In this document: piece by piece, positions 22,284 to 33,774 of the stretch | Numbering within the stretch: the first letter of the stretch is position 1 | How the letters are laid out: every line of letters starts with the position of its first letter | NCBI GenBank assembly: GCA_038373865.1 | Contig: JAXGGA010006582.1 | Span: 1 to 64,000 of the forward strand | Origin: Uloborus plumipes | Taxonomy: Eukaryota > Arthropoda > Arachnida > Araneae > Uloboridae | Direction of reading: 5' to 3' | DNA length: 64,000 bases | Notes under the pieces: generated by a model | Databases searched by the model: none | What the model was told of the DNA's origin: nothing | The model's input: the letters and a program-made list of their open reading frames with translations, nothing else | Program-made: the position numbers and the translations under genes

Positions 22284-23756
22284 ATAAGACAGTACAAAGT
22301 ATTGATCAATGAAATCTGAATATGAATTTTAAAATTTTTAGTTTGAAACAAAAATTATCAAATTTTAAATTGTGTGTTTTATTTTTTTGTTTTTTTCACG
22401 TAAAAAGTATGTTCTTCAAATAATAATGGCTAGTTATATAAATATGACATAACTAAAAATCATTGGACATAAAAACTTGGTTCCACGGTGTCAAGCCGCA
22501 TTAAATAGATTAACTCGTTAAAATAGCTTAATCAGGTAATAATTTCTTCTAGCGCTCTTGCAGTGAGAATCAATGTATTTATGTTCATTTAAAGCTTTTT
22601 TTAAAGTACATGTGACCCATTCGTTAAACAGTTTGGTAATTCTATATAATGTGATATTTTACTAAAATATATTTTTCCCCTTTCTTTCCATTCTTTCTCC
22701 TAAAAAAGGATCTTTAAACAAAAAATGAAACTAATTTTATTTCTCTGCACACATCGTCTGCAAAAATTATTTAAAAAAAGAATGAACATTAAAGAGAAGA
22801 AAACAGAAGGAATTTATGTCAAGCACGTAAGCAGCAGCCAAGAATTTGGTAATACAAAGAAAATGAAACCCTCAGTTCCAAAATATCACTTGACACATAC
22901 ATAGCGAAAATTAGAAATAAAAAACCTTTTGTATTATTATATAGTAAAACAGATTAAAGCTTAATTTAAAAAAAAAATATGAACCTTATTTGCTATACAG
23001 TGACAACTTCTTTTGTACTTTTAAGCAAACATTTTATCTCATTTGCATATGTTCACATCAAATTAAAATATTTACACTTACATAAAAGTGCTGTGTACGT
23101 ACAGCAAATAGTTTAAATATAACGCAGTTAAAGTTCTTAATTCCAGACAGTATAAATCTTCTAAAAAATACTTTTGTGCTTTGAAAGTCTCTCCAAAGTA
23201 ACAGCACGCAACTGAGCAGGAAGAAGATTTCGAGTAAAATTTAGCATTAATTTAGTTGCAGTTTAGTTAGCATGATTAAAAGGAGGATCGATTTAGCGTG
23301 TGATATGCCTCAGAAGTTTTAATTATTTTCCCAGACTGCATTAAATAACACTTTTTATTTACCGAAAAAGCAAAAACAACAAATTTTAATTATATTTGAA
23401 AGCACGAATTGCTTCTATAAATAGAAACAAATCGTGCTTACGCATTCATTTTTTCCCTTTAAAGATGAAGTTTACTTCTTTTTTTTTCTTTTAATTTCCA
23501 TCCTTCTATTTTGTTGGAAATAAATTGCCGCTTCAAATCACTGCGTGGCACAAAACGATGAAACTCATTTTAGCTACCCTCTAAAGCAAGGTATTTTAAA
23601 AAGAGTGAAAAAGTTTTTCGTTTCATTAAAACCTTTTTATTCTCTGAGCATTTATGCGCTCCTCTGCCGGATCCCCCCCCCCTTAGGGGTCCAAAACTAT
23701 TTGCAAGATGTGAGCTCTCTTCATTCATTCGACATATCCATTGGATCATTATCGCA
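22284..23756. other. AT-rich DNA, nothing recognised
   Basis: A short C-rich block (23669-23690) lies just before the tandem duplication at 23757. ORFs of 71 and 91 codons overlap there on opposite strands without recognisable motifs. Confidence 0.4.
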
Positions 23757-24270
23757 TTGATGAGTGATGGCACGTAGGGAATAAAGCTATTCTCAGCTTT
23801 GAGTATCTTGCAGTTAACATTAAATAATACGATGAAATGCCACATCTGTAAAGTGTCTGTGATTTGCAGCGAGTAATGATATCAGAAAAAGACATCACTT
23901 TATTTTTCCATTGCACTTTTTAAGCGTGCTACAGAGCTGAGAGAAGAAAAACATGTCTGCCAACTTTTCACAGACAATTAAACTTAAAAAAAAAAAAAAA
24001 AGAAAGTAACTCAACACATTGCAGCAAGTAACATTTTTCTTTCTTTTTTATTAAATGGCACCATTATAGCATCAATGAGTGATGGTCAGTAGGGAATAAA
24101 GTTCTTCTCTGGGGCTATAGGCATTTTGCGATTAGCTGATTAAAACTGGAAGTAGAAATGCCACATATGGAAAATGACTGATTTTCTATAAGTAGCAGTA
24201 GTTGAAAAATACACTACTTTCTTTTATCTTTGAATTTTAAAGCATGGTACAACGCTGAAGAAAAAAAGCC
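23757..24270 (+). repeat. diverged tandem duplication, period about 315 bp
   Basis: The block from 23757 (GATGAGTGATGGCACGTAGG, then GAATAAAG) recurs from about 24072 (AATGAGTGATGGTCAGTAGG, then GAATAAAG). Agreement continues through AAATGCCACAT and a trailing segment ending near GCTACAGAGCTGA / GGTACAACGCTGA. Divergence suggests an old duplication. Confidence 0.65.
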
Positions 24271-24739
24271 AAATGAAAGAATCTCTTCGTTATTTTCACA
24301 ATCACATATTTATTTAAAATCGGTTCAATGCAAAAAATCACAAATCCTTCACAGTTTTGAGAACAATTCAGAAAATAAACTGGTTTTATTCTCTTTTATG
24401 CCTGTGTAAATGAAGTATTAACTTCATCTTATAAACTGCTATTATCAAAAAAAAAAAAAAAAAATCTTTTTATATTAGTTCAATCATTTTCCGGATCATA
24501 GATTCTAAATGTTTTTCAGTGTTGGGGTACTTTCTCAAATGCTGTCATTGATCATTTCTAATTTATGTCTAACGTTATGCGTTACTTCCCTTTTCCAACT
24601 GTATCATAATTTGCTGTAAAGTCCGACTTCCACAGTATACACATGCCATAAGGACCCGCTTATAGGGTAGACAACTATTTACAGCACATTCACATAAGGA
24701 AGAGACTAGGACATGAGATAGAAAGTATTATCCATGCCA

Positions 24740-24830
24740 GAGCCAGGATTCGAACCCGAAACCTGCCTATCCGGGTCAATCTTCCCTGACCTCCAGACAA
24801 GGTGGTCTGCCATAGAGCACCAAAATGTAG
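24740..24830 (-). repeat. tRNA-derived SINE-like segment
   Basis: The minus strand contains GGGTTCGAATCC (24746-24757), a near-perfect RNA polymerase III B box, preceded about 55 bp upstream by TATGGCAGACCACC, a weak A box. The segment is far more GC-rich than its flanks. A complete cloverleaf is not evident, so a tRNA-derived SINE or tRNA pseudogene is preferred over a working tRNA. Confidence 0.55.
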
Positions 24831-25120
24831 ATGTTATGCTATATTCACGTCCGAGTTCCTTAAGGTATCTCACTACGTTGGAGCAAGTTTTTTTTAAAAA
24901 ATGACAAAACATTTATTTCTTTGGTGCTTTTAGAAAAAGGGGCATAAAATTAGTTAGAAAAAATAATAAATAATGCCAACTATTGTATACTTGGTAGTAA
25001 TGGGGCAATTTTTATGTATTTTAGCCCAAAAATCGATAAATACTACATGGGCTGCCATGACCACAATTTTGCATGAAAATTAACACTTTTTTATTTATAG
25101 ATTCACAATAACACACTTTA

Positions 25121-25284
25121 GGGCCTGAACTAGAATTTAAGTTATAGTTATTACTGATTTGGAGATATGCACATAAACGCACTGTAGATATTAAAATATT
25201 GGTGATTTCGTAAGTGTTACAATAATTAAATTAGTACGGAACTTCGTGTATTTTACTTTATATTCATAACTCTAGTTCAGGCCC
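25121..25284. mobile_element. 164-bp MITE with GGGCCTGAACTAGA ends
   Basis: Left GGGCCTGAACTAGAATT and right, inward, GGGCCTGAACTAGAGTT are inverted repeats of about 16 bp with a short AT-rich interior and no ORF. No target duplication could be fixed. Confidence 0.7.
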
Positions 25285-25723
25285 TCCACAATACCATTAT
25301 AAAGAGACATGGTAAGTTTCGAGCAAAAATATTCATAATTTACAGATTTATGGAGTTTGTAGACAAATAAAAACAACGAAAAATCGATTCTGAGATAAAT
25401 GAAGTTAAAGATTTTTATTCAAACATAGGAAGCCATTGCTACCTATATCAATTTAAAAAGCACCATCAACCAACTACACCTTTTTCAGACTGTTACAGTC
25501 CAGTTGTAATATTTTAATATTTTTAATTTCTTTTTACCAATAATTAGAGTTGAAATACGTACAGGTTTGTTTTACCATTCATAAAAATACTCTCGTTGTT
25601 TAAATGTGTCGCAATTATTTCAAATTTCATTGCAATCAGTTTATTAAAAAATCATCCAAACGGTGAGAAATGCATAAAAAAGGGCTGTCAATGGTATGCA
25701 TTCACAAAACATCTCAAAAACTA

Positions 25724-26031
25724 TACTGAAAAAAAAAGAAAAAAATTGTTTTTACATTAATACTGTTTAAAGCTGTAAATGCACAGTACTAAACTGCAAA
25801 ACTAGCAATTTTAGTTTAGTACGGAACAATTAACAATTTTATTTTACTACTGTATAATTAGCTGTATTATACTGTGAAAAAACAGTATAATACTCGCAGC
25901 AGAGGTTTCAGTTTAAAACTGTAAAATGCACAGTATTAAACTGAAACTAGCAATTTTACAGTTTGTTAATGTAAAATACTATGAAATTAGCTACATTATA
26001 CTGTTAAAACAGCATCTTTTTTTTTTCAGTG
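25724..26031. mobile_element. ACTGTAAAA-type MITE, copy 1
   Basis: Ends read TACTGAAAAAA and, from the right, CACTGAAAAAA, with TA on both sides (25722-25723, 26032-26033). The interior repeats short palindrome-like strings such as TTTTACAGT and ACTGTAAAA around blocks GCAGAGGTTTCAG and TGCACAGTA.TAAACTG. Related copies lie at 32853-33231, 49437-49677 and 51297-51679. Confidence 0.75.
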
Positions 26032-26033
26032 TA

Positions 26034-27430
26034 CCAAATCAGGAAAAAAATATCGTATACTTTATATGCACGTAAAAAACTGTTTTTACGAACAAATTTG
26101 AATTACATATGACATATCAAAACATAACTGAATTACAGATAGCAAACATATTTTTTAGAATTAAATGTACAAAGTAATTGTTTCCACAAAGTGTTTTCCA
26201 AGGCCAAATGGAGTCCAATGACATAATCATTACTAACAAAAACATATCTGCCATATTAAATAAAACATAATGCAATTGTTTCTTTTCAATCCATTTCAAA
26301 AAAGCTATATTTACTTTTAGAGGCTATTTCTGTTGCATGTGGAAATATTTAGAGGAAAAAATGAAAAAATCAAATAAAAGCACCAGACGAAATTCCTATA
26401 ATCGAAAAATAAATACGCAAGTAAAAATAAAATAGAAACGATTTCCCAACTGTGAAACAAATCAGAACATGTGTTAAGGTTTGAACAACAAGAAACAGTA
26501 ACAATGAGGTAAAAATTAATTACATATTATCAATCATCCACAATAAATAAAGTCACCCTGCTTGGAAAAAACATCCAAATGTTTTTATTCAACAAGTTTC
26601 AGTAAATATCACCCAAGATTGGGTTTAATCTGTTACTTTAAAGCACTTACCTTCTCAAGCAGGTCCTAACGATAAAAAAATGAAAGAAATCTGACAAAAC
26701 TTTTGCTTTCGAAATGATAACTAGGAAAAAACATGGATTTCAAAAGATTTTCTTTCCCATTGCCTGAAGATACGATTTGGAAAGACATAATGAACTATCT
26801 CGCTGTATAGATAAGACGATTTGCAGTATAAAACGAATGGCCGACTAAAAAAAAAAAAAACATTTCTTCTCAATTTCGAAACCAACTTTCTCATTACATT
26901 GTTTTTCATTGTTGTTAAATTATATGTTTTACAGCAGAGTGCTTAGAAGGAAAATATTAATTTTATTACCAGTTTTTGTAAAAAATTTCAGTTTTTTACA
27001 AGTTTAGGTTCATTTCTTTGAAACGGATTGATCAATATATTATTTCTTCATTTACTGTCAGCTGCCGGACATTTTTTTTAAATTTGTCGTTTCTTCTTAA
27101 ATAAATTTATTTGTTTGTCATTTACTTTTCTTGCGTTAAAGTTGTTAAAAAAATTAAAATAAATATAAGTTTTCAGAGCAGGTGAAACTTTAAAACATTT
27201 AAAATAACAAAACTCTGCTTCATTATGTATGTTTATCATCGCTCATTTTCTCTATTACAGTAAAAACATTGTTTATTTGCAATTACTAAAAAATAAAAAA
27301 TAAATAAATATTAGAACTAAGATATTCAGTTAAAATTTTGCAACGATTAACTCACTGAGTAAATACAGTTTTTTTTGTTTTTTATTTAAAAGAGGTTATG
27401 AGAAAATAACGGGAATAATTATTCTTATTA
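26034..27430. other. AT-rich DNA, nothing recognised
   Basis: ORFs of 60 and 62 codons on the minus strand lack motifs; no element termini were seen. Confidence 0.4.
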
Positions 27431-27500
27431 AAGAAGCCTAGTGGTAGCGTTTTGTGTTTTCATGCCACAGACCCTGGCTCGATTTGCGGAAAGGCACGGT
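27431..27500 (+). repeat. tRNA-like segment, possible SINE head
   Basis: AGCCTAGTGGTAGCG resembles a pol III A box and GGCTCGATTTG a degraded B box about 40 bp downstream. The cloverleaf is poor, so this is at best a tRNA-derived repeat. The following GC-richer DNA to about 27800 may belong to the same repeat. Confidence 0.4.
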
Positions 27501-28694
27501 CGACTAATTTTTTCGTATATATTAATTGTCTGGCTGAAATCTAGATAAAAAGGACTCGGATTTTATGAAATGTATTTCGGAGGGGTTTTTTTGGAGACAT
27601 AAAGAAGGAGGGAGACATAAAGAAGTCATTGGAAGGGTATGGAGGGTTGGATACACCAACAAACCTCCAAACACACATTTGGGTAGTTCACAAACCTATG
27701 GTTAAAAAAAGGCCCTGGGGTCTTTCCATGTCAAGTATCCTGAGGGTCCCCTTAACCCTCTCCAATTTTCATGAAATGTTTATTGGATGTTTGTACAGAT
27801 AACTTTTACATGAAGCCATGCAAAGTTATAGCTTCACAAGTCTTAAGGTTTTGCTATTTGCTAGTATCCATAGTAATGTAGATGCTTCTTTTTTCGTGTG
27901 GTGACTGAATTGACTAAATGGAGATATTTGCGCTTTCATTGCTCGCTACCTAAGATGTTTATCAATATCAAATTTGATGATGCTGATCACTGTTTAGAGT
28001 AGAGCAGCTCAACGCATAGTAGATTTTTTACAATTTGCTGACAAAGTTGGCTAAAAATCCTCAATTTAGCAAATTTCGTCTGTACGTTATCAGCTTGTAT
28101 CGGCTGAGAAATGAACTTTCTGAAGCGAAATCTTTCCTCGTTTGTAGCCTGTTAGTATGTTTGAAAGGTATGCAAGTGTGGTATTGATAGCTCAAATAAT
28201 TGCTGAATTATCCAAGTTGAAATTCCGGTTACAATTTTTGTTTGTCAATTTTGTCTGAGTTTCAAAAGGTAAAGTCTCAAAAGGGTCAACTTGATTTTAT
28301 TTTTCTGCATATCATTGGAAAGAACATACTCTCTTATAGAAAACGTTTGTTTTATTTTTGAGACAAACCAGTTTGGAAACGATATTGCAACTGAAAAACA
28401 TGTACGTCATACCATTTAAAATAATAAATTAAAAGATAGAAAGAAAGATAGAAAACAAAAACTAAATAAATAAATAAAATGAGTAAACAAATAAATAAAT
28501 AAACTCAACAATTAATATGGTGTATATGTGATAAAAAATGCAGAATGGATCTGAAGAGACATCATTCTAAATAGCAATAATGAAAGTTTTCGATAGAGCT
28601 CAATATTGCAGTTATTTCTGCCATGTAATTGATATTGACAGTAATTGAATTAATGATAAGTAGCCATTGAAAATATATTCCTTATATCTGTATC
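27501..28694. other. probable old repeat DNA and an AAAT-rich tract
   Basis: 27560-27790 is GC-richer with G-rich and C-rich runs (GGCCCTGGGGTC, GAGGGTCCCCTTAACCCTC) and looks repeat-derived, but no termini or coding motif identify it. 28440-28505 is a (GATA)/(AAAT)-type low-complexity tract. Confidence 0.35.
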
Positions 28695-28928
28695 TCAGAA
28701 CCAGAACGACGTAAGTCCAAAAATGGCGATTTTCACTTTTTTGCTTCATTGTATGTAGAATCCTATTCCACATCGATCCATTTCAACAGTATTCTATAAA
28801 ACAAATTCCTTCACAATTATTTAGCAGCGTGAAAAGAGCACGAGTCCCATCTTTTGCATGTATCCGACAATCGTTTTCGGACTCTGCTGAAAAATGACGA
28901 AAATGGACTTACGTTAGTCTGGTTCTGA
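28695..28928. mobile_element. 234-bp MITE with TCAGAACCAGA ends
   Basis: Left TCAGAACCAGAACGACGTAA, then GTCCA, and right, inward, TCAGAACCAGACTAACGTAA, then GTCCA form a 25-bp inverted repeat with a few mismatches. No ORF. The right end abuts the next element with no spacer, so its own target duplication cannot be read. Confidence 0.75.
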
Positions 28929-29334
28929 CCCTAGCAGCATCATCTCATCGGCCGATGATCTGCCATTCATCGAAACCCGATGAAATTCTCATCGGCCGAT
29001 GATCCAATATGTCTCATCGGCCGAGCAGAATCCGAGCAGCAAAATCCGATGAGAATACGATGAGATTTGGAGCAATTTACGAGCAGAACAGTCCCGTGCC
29101 GAAGAATTTCATCGGGAAACTTGATCGGAAGGATATCGTTTTCCGATGGAATATAGCTCATCTTATTTTCATCGGGAAAGTTGATCGGAAGGGTATCGCT
29201 TTCCGATGAAAAGTAGCTCATCGAAAACCGTGCTCGGATACTGATCGGAACGATGTCATCGTGCGTTACAGGATCAGTTTACGAGGAGTTTGTTGATCGG
29301 CCGAGCAAAATCCGATGAGTTGATGCTACTTGGG
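28929..29334. mobile_element. TCATCGG-rich element with CCCNAGNAGCATCA ends
   Basis: Ends are CCCTAGCAGCATCATC and, inward from the right, CCCAAGTAGCATCAAC, both followed by TCATCGG. The 406-bp interior is packed with TCATCGG/CCGATGA in both orientations, including TCATCGGCCGATGATC twice, and with repeated GATCGGAAGGTATCG-type blocks. It is much richer in GC and CpG than the surroundings. The two overlapping ORFs (66 and 84 codons) merely translate these repeats. Termini resemble those of 14026-14133, suggesting one broader family. Confidence 0.75.
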
Positions 29335-30239
29335 GAGGTACAGATATTGCCGGAATATGACTAGATATTCAGAGTGCGATTGCAATGCACTCATAATGAA
29401 AAATACATATGATTAATCATGGCCAATGTTTTTCCTACTATAGATTAGCCCATTTTAACTAATAAAAATAAATCGTGTGTTTTGGACAATATTGTGATAG
29501 AAAAACTTTTCTTTACTCTTATTTCACATATTTGAAGAGAATCACCTGTATATATTTATATAGCTTTCGGGTTCTACAACGCATTCAAAATCAGTTTCAA
29601 AGTCTGTATTTGATATCCTAGATTAGTTTCCAGAGATTTTTAATTTAAGGAGAAAAGTTCAGAATGCTTACAGGCAACTTTATCTTAGTGTTTGACAGCA
29701 CTGTTTCCTTTCAATGTAATTAAAACTTCATAGTCCTCTTTCGAAAGCTAAATCCCTTTTCTAATAAATGAAACGCTGCGATGTACAACGGTATGCTCAA
29801 TTTAAAGCTTCAATAATTGATTTTTGTAAGACGTACTTATCTTGCCAAGCTTGTTAGAGTCTTTTGAAATATGATTTTGATGGCAAAACTTAATCTAATG
29901 AGCAGAAACAACAGTACTGCGTAACAGATCGTGCGAAAGTCATTAAATATATATATATATACATATATATCTATTTATATGCAGTTGTTTGTACTATTTT
30001 AATTTTTACTGAGTATTGTTAAAGCACATCGTTTCTTTTTCTGTTTCTCTCTCTCTTTTTTTTAGTTTTGTATTAGTTTATACATACCTATATTTTTATT
30101 GTGAATAAAAGATGATTTTTCAATTAAGTATGTATGCTTAGATATTTCATGCAGGTAATAAATATCTTTTAGCAACTGGCAGTGCACAATAATAATTGAA
30201 TTATTTAGTAGTTAAGATATTTAGCAGAGAAAGATATAA
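29335..30239. other. AT-rich DNA with short AT microsatellite
   Basis: Only a short (AT)n stretch at 29947-29971 stands out. Confidence 0.4.
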
Positions 30240-30420
30240 TCTACTTATATTAAAAACTGAGTATCTTTCTATCTATCTATGTCACGCTTATTTCTAATGA
30301 ACGCCAATGAACTGAAATTCGAACCAGGTACCGATAGATAGGAAATTTTTCAGGCTTCATTAGTTTCAATCGATACGATTATACGATTTTAATTAGCGAA
30401 GATATCAATTAATAAGTATT

Positions 30421-31316
30421 CAAATTTAAAGCGATTAAGACTAATAAATGATTAAACTTCCAAGACATTTTTTCTTACCGTTGCCATTTTGAATTAAAAC
30501 GTTAATTATCTTATTGAACTATTTAAAATTCCAAGATATTTATTTCTTTCCGTTGCGATTTTAAGGCAGAAATTCAAGTGAAACACGGACGATCGCAACT
30601 CACCAATGCAATCGCAAATTCCAAAATTTGGATTCAAGTGAAACGAATTCACTTGAATTCGACTTACAGTAGCGGTTGCAATATGCGATCGCCACGAAGC
30701 GACTGCAATGGTGTTTCACTTGAATTCGGCCCTAAATTAAAACGTTAATTAAATTGAACTTTTTAAAATGAAAGAGTGTTATTTTTTTCCATTGTCATTT
30801 TAAATACGTGTTATAACAAAGTTCTAACAATTGTTTTTATTCTAATTATTAATGACATATTTTTTCTCAGGTACCATTTTGAAAATGTGTTTTTAAATAA
30901 AATTGCAATTGCTGTTTTTAGAAGGGACTTTTTCTGGCTGCGATCCATAAGTAGTCAAATTTAAAGCGATTAAGCCTAATTAATGATTAAACTTCCAAGA
31001 CATTTTTTCTTACCGTTGCCATTTTGAATTAAAACGTTAATTAAATTATTGAACTATTTAAAATTCCAAGATATTTATTTCTTTCCGTTGCGATTTTGAA
31101 TTAAAACGTTAATTAAGTTGAACTTTTTAAAATGAAAGAGTGTTATTTTTTTCATTGTCATTTTGAATACGTGTTATAACAAAGTTCTAACAATTGTTTT
31201 TATTCTAATTATTAATGACATATTTTTTCTCAGGTACCATTTTGAAAATGTGTTTTTAAATAAAATTGCAATTGCTGTTTTTAGAAGGGACTTTTTCTGG
31301 CTTCGATCCAAATATT
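30421..31316 (+). repeat. direct duplication inside the Helitron
   Basis: 30421-30955 and 30956-31316 are direct copies, both starting CAAATTTAAAGCGATTAAG and ending near TTTTCTGGCT.CGATCCA. Apart from the 172-bp insertion in the first copy they are close in length and highly similar. Confidence 0.85.
30563..30734. mobile_element. 172-bp MITE inside one copy of the Helitron duplication
   Basis: The ends are inverted: AAGGCAGAAATTCAAGTGAA and, inward from the right, TAGGGCCGAATTCAAGTGAA. The second duplication copy has only one base between the matching flanks (GCGATTTT and AATTAAAACG), so the segment is an insertion. TTCAAGTGAAAC also recurs inverted in the middle. The target duplication is unclear. 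Confidence 0.7.
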
Positions 31317-31510
31317 AAAAGAACTTTTTCGTTTAGAATTTTGCAATTAATTTTACCGGAAGAAAGCGGTTTGGAAATAATTGTTTTTGGAAAGGAATTT
31401 TATTTGTAATTTAGGGAGAGTGCTAAGTATGCGCTACTTGACATCGTCTTTATTTTTGAGGAAGCATGTGCAAATAATTCGATTGATTCTTTGATGCAGG
31501 AAAGCTTTTT

Positions 31511-31726
31511 AGCGAGCCGCTTTAGCGGGGAGTAGATTATTAAACTTTTCCTTGGTACTTTAAAGGCGAGCCGCCTTGGCGGCGAGTAGTGAATTGAAAC
31601 TTTCCTCGCTACTGTAAAGGCGAGCCGCCTTGACGGCGAGTAAACTGTTTAAACTTTCCTCATTTCTTTAAAGGCGAGCCGCCTTGGTGGCGAGTAGTTT
31701 TCTCAAACTGCCTTCACTACATTACA
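31511..31726 (+). repeat. 54-bp minisatellite, four units, at Helitron 3' end
   Basis: Units start at 31511, 31565, 31619 and 31673, exactly 54 bp apart. Each opens with a GC-rich palindrome-like core GGCGAGCCGCCTTGGCGGCG (first unit degenerate) followed by an AT-rich stretch with AAACTTTCCT. Confidence 0.9.
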
Positions 31727-31756
31727 GCCCGTGCAACGCCGGGCTACGCAGCTAGT

Positions 31757-32852
31757 ATCTAATAAAATCGGATATCTGAGCATCAATAAGTTCACATTTT
31801 TGCATTGAAAAAGGCGTTCATTGTAATTCCAAAATACGTGTCCGCGGCATTCCTGCGCATTTGTGCTTTTATAACGTTGTTTGTAATTGCTTTTATATCT
31901 AGTAGTATTTTCATTACACGTTAAGCTTTCTTTTAACAAAAACATCTTATAAGAAAGGGGACTGAAACATGTCAATATTGAAACGGATACTAAATAAAAA
32001 TTTCAAAAGATGCTTATAGCTAAATATTAATGCTTTGAGATCCATAGTTCGCGTTTAAAAATGGAGTTTTGGATACGGAGCCACTAGCAATTCTGAAAGG
32101 CAGCATTTAATATAAAGGCTTGAATATGCAACGTTCAGTTTTTAAAAACACAGTAACAAACGAAGGAACATTATTGAGCATCTTTGAAGATGGTAGGTAA
32201 TATAGTATGGTAAATTGGGAAGTAGGGAATATATGGCATTGCTATCATAGTATAAATTATTCTGTCTTATATATTGTAGTATATAGTACTGCTAGTCAAT
32301 TAATCTTCACTAAACGGAAGCTATGTGTCCTGCCATTTTCTCTGCTTAGACTCTTCCTTTTAATCCCAAAATCTCGATCCCTAATCCCTCGGGCTCAACA
32401 CGATATTTAGCAGTATTTATTCTGAAAAATTTTGAAGCCAATTTTTTTTTTTTACTTCTAACCCAACTTCTACCCTGAATACACCGAATAAAAGCAGGCT
32501 TTCTAATCCAAGGTGAAAAAATAATGAAATTTACATTTAAATGCATTTTTAAAAGCGTTGAGATAATCCCGTGGGATTGACTCCACCCAACCCCGAAATT
32601 CTGCGACATTAAAAAACCTGGTTTTCAGCAAAGCAGTCACTTTTTGCAATTTTTCTACAATGTATGTATGATTCAAAAATGTATTTAATTCTTAAGACAC
32701 ATGAACTGTATCGATATCGTTTAATGCTTGAATGTCAAATTTCATTATCAGAAAAAGATCAATCGCTGTAAATTACTATACAATACTATTAAAAAATATA
32801 GAAAGATACAAATCCATTTCAATTATTCTTTACGAATATTTTATGTGCTCTG
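31757..32852. other. AT-rich DNA, nothing recognised
   Basis: ORFs of 67-90 codons on both strands have no motif. A poly-T run is at 32442-32452. Confidence 0.4.
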
Positions 32853-33231
32853 CATTGAAAAAAATAAACTATTGTTTCTACAGTATAATACTGGCAGCCG
32901 AGGTTCAAATTTAAAACTGTAAAATGCACAATAATAAACTGTAATACTAGCAATTTTACTGTTTCTTACTGTGAAGTTAGAAATTTTACAGTTCATTGTG
33001 GTAAAATTTAGCTGTTTTATACTGTAAAAACAACAGTATAATACTGGCAGCAGAGGTTCCAATTTAAAACTGTAAAATACACGGTACTAAACTGTTAAAT
33101 TAGCAGTTTTAGTTTATTACTGTAAAATTAGCAATTTTACAGTTTATTACTGTAAAAATAGCAGTTTTTACAGTTTATAACTATGAAATTAGCTGTATTA
33201 TACTAAAAAAAAACATTCATTTTTTATAGTG
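32853..33231. mobile_element. ACTGTAAAA-type MITE, copy 2
   Basis: The left end is CATTGAAAAAAA; the right end reads inward CACTATAAAAAATGAATG; both flanks are TG. The interior contains at least eight alternating TTTTACAGT / ACTGTAAAA strings, with two copies of the block CAGTATAATACTGGCAGC followed by GAGGTTC. ORFs here (60-73 codons) are translations of the repeat. Confidence 0.75.
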
Positions 33232-33774
33232 TGGAGTTATGCTGTGTTAAATTCCATCATCGAACCAAAAACTGAAAAGATTTCTCAGTTGGATTTTGCG
33301 ATTGTTCACGAAACTTTAATTTATCAACCTTCCACTGTGAAATTCCGTTGCAACGAATTTCATGAAACCCTAAGTTGTTTTCTGTGAAACGGAAATTTAA
33401 TTGCGATAGTATCCAAACAAAGTTATAGAAATAAAATCGGATCTGAGTATTTACTTCGTGTACTAGGATCTGTCGTTGTATTGATATTCGTTGCTACGGG
33501 ATTTTACTGAATTATCCTTAGCAGTCTATTTCACAATACTTTGGTTCGTGAGATAGACCCTTTGCAATAAAAAGCTCTACAAGAAACCTGTGAAACGTAA
33601 CTGAATAATCCACAACAAAATATTTCATCTATAATGTTTTCTTGTTGTTTTCGAAACTGAAGCCTTATGATTGCAGAAGCAATGAAGCTGTCAGAGAAAT
33701 ACTGATTTCTACTGTCCTCAAGTGTTGCTATTTCTTGTATGGGAATGGCGTGCCAAAATACGCAAACCGAAATA

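Larger units (their letters stand above)
30240..31755 (+). mobile_element. non-autonomous Helitron
   Basis: The 5' end TCTACTTATATTAAAAACTG and the following TCTATCTATCTATGTCACGC are of the usual Helitron head type. The 3' end has a GC hairpin (AGCCCG at 31726-31731, CGGGCT at 31740-31745) followed six bases later by terminal CTAG (31752-31755). The host bases are A before and T after, the expected insertion site. No Rep/helicase gene is present. The interior contains a two-copy segment duplication, a small MITE in one copy and a four-unit minisatellite near the 3' end. Confidence 0.85.

Noticed and set aside
24740..24830. Functional tRNA gene on the minus strand
   Set aside because: Good B box but poor A box and no convincing acceptor or anticodon stems.
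28967..29221. 84-codon ORF with internal repeats (LPINFPDE, LPIKFPDE)
   Set aside because: It translates the repeated TCATCGG element; the overlapping plus-strand ORF shows the same repeats.
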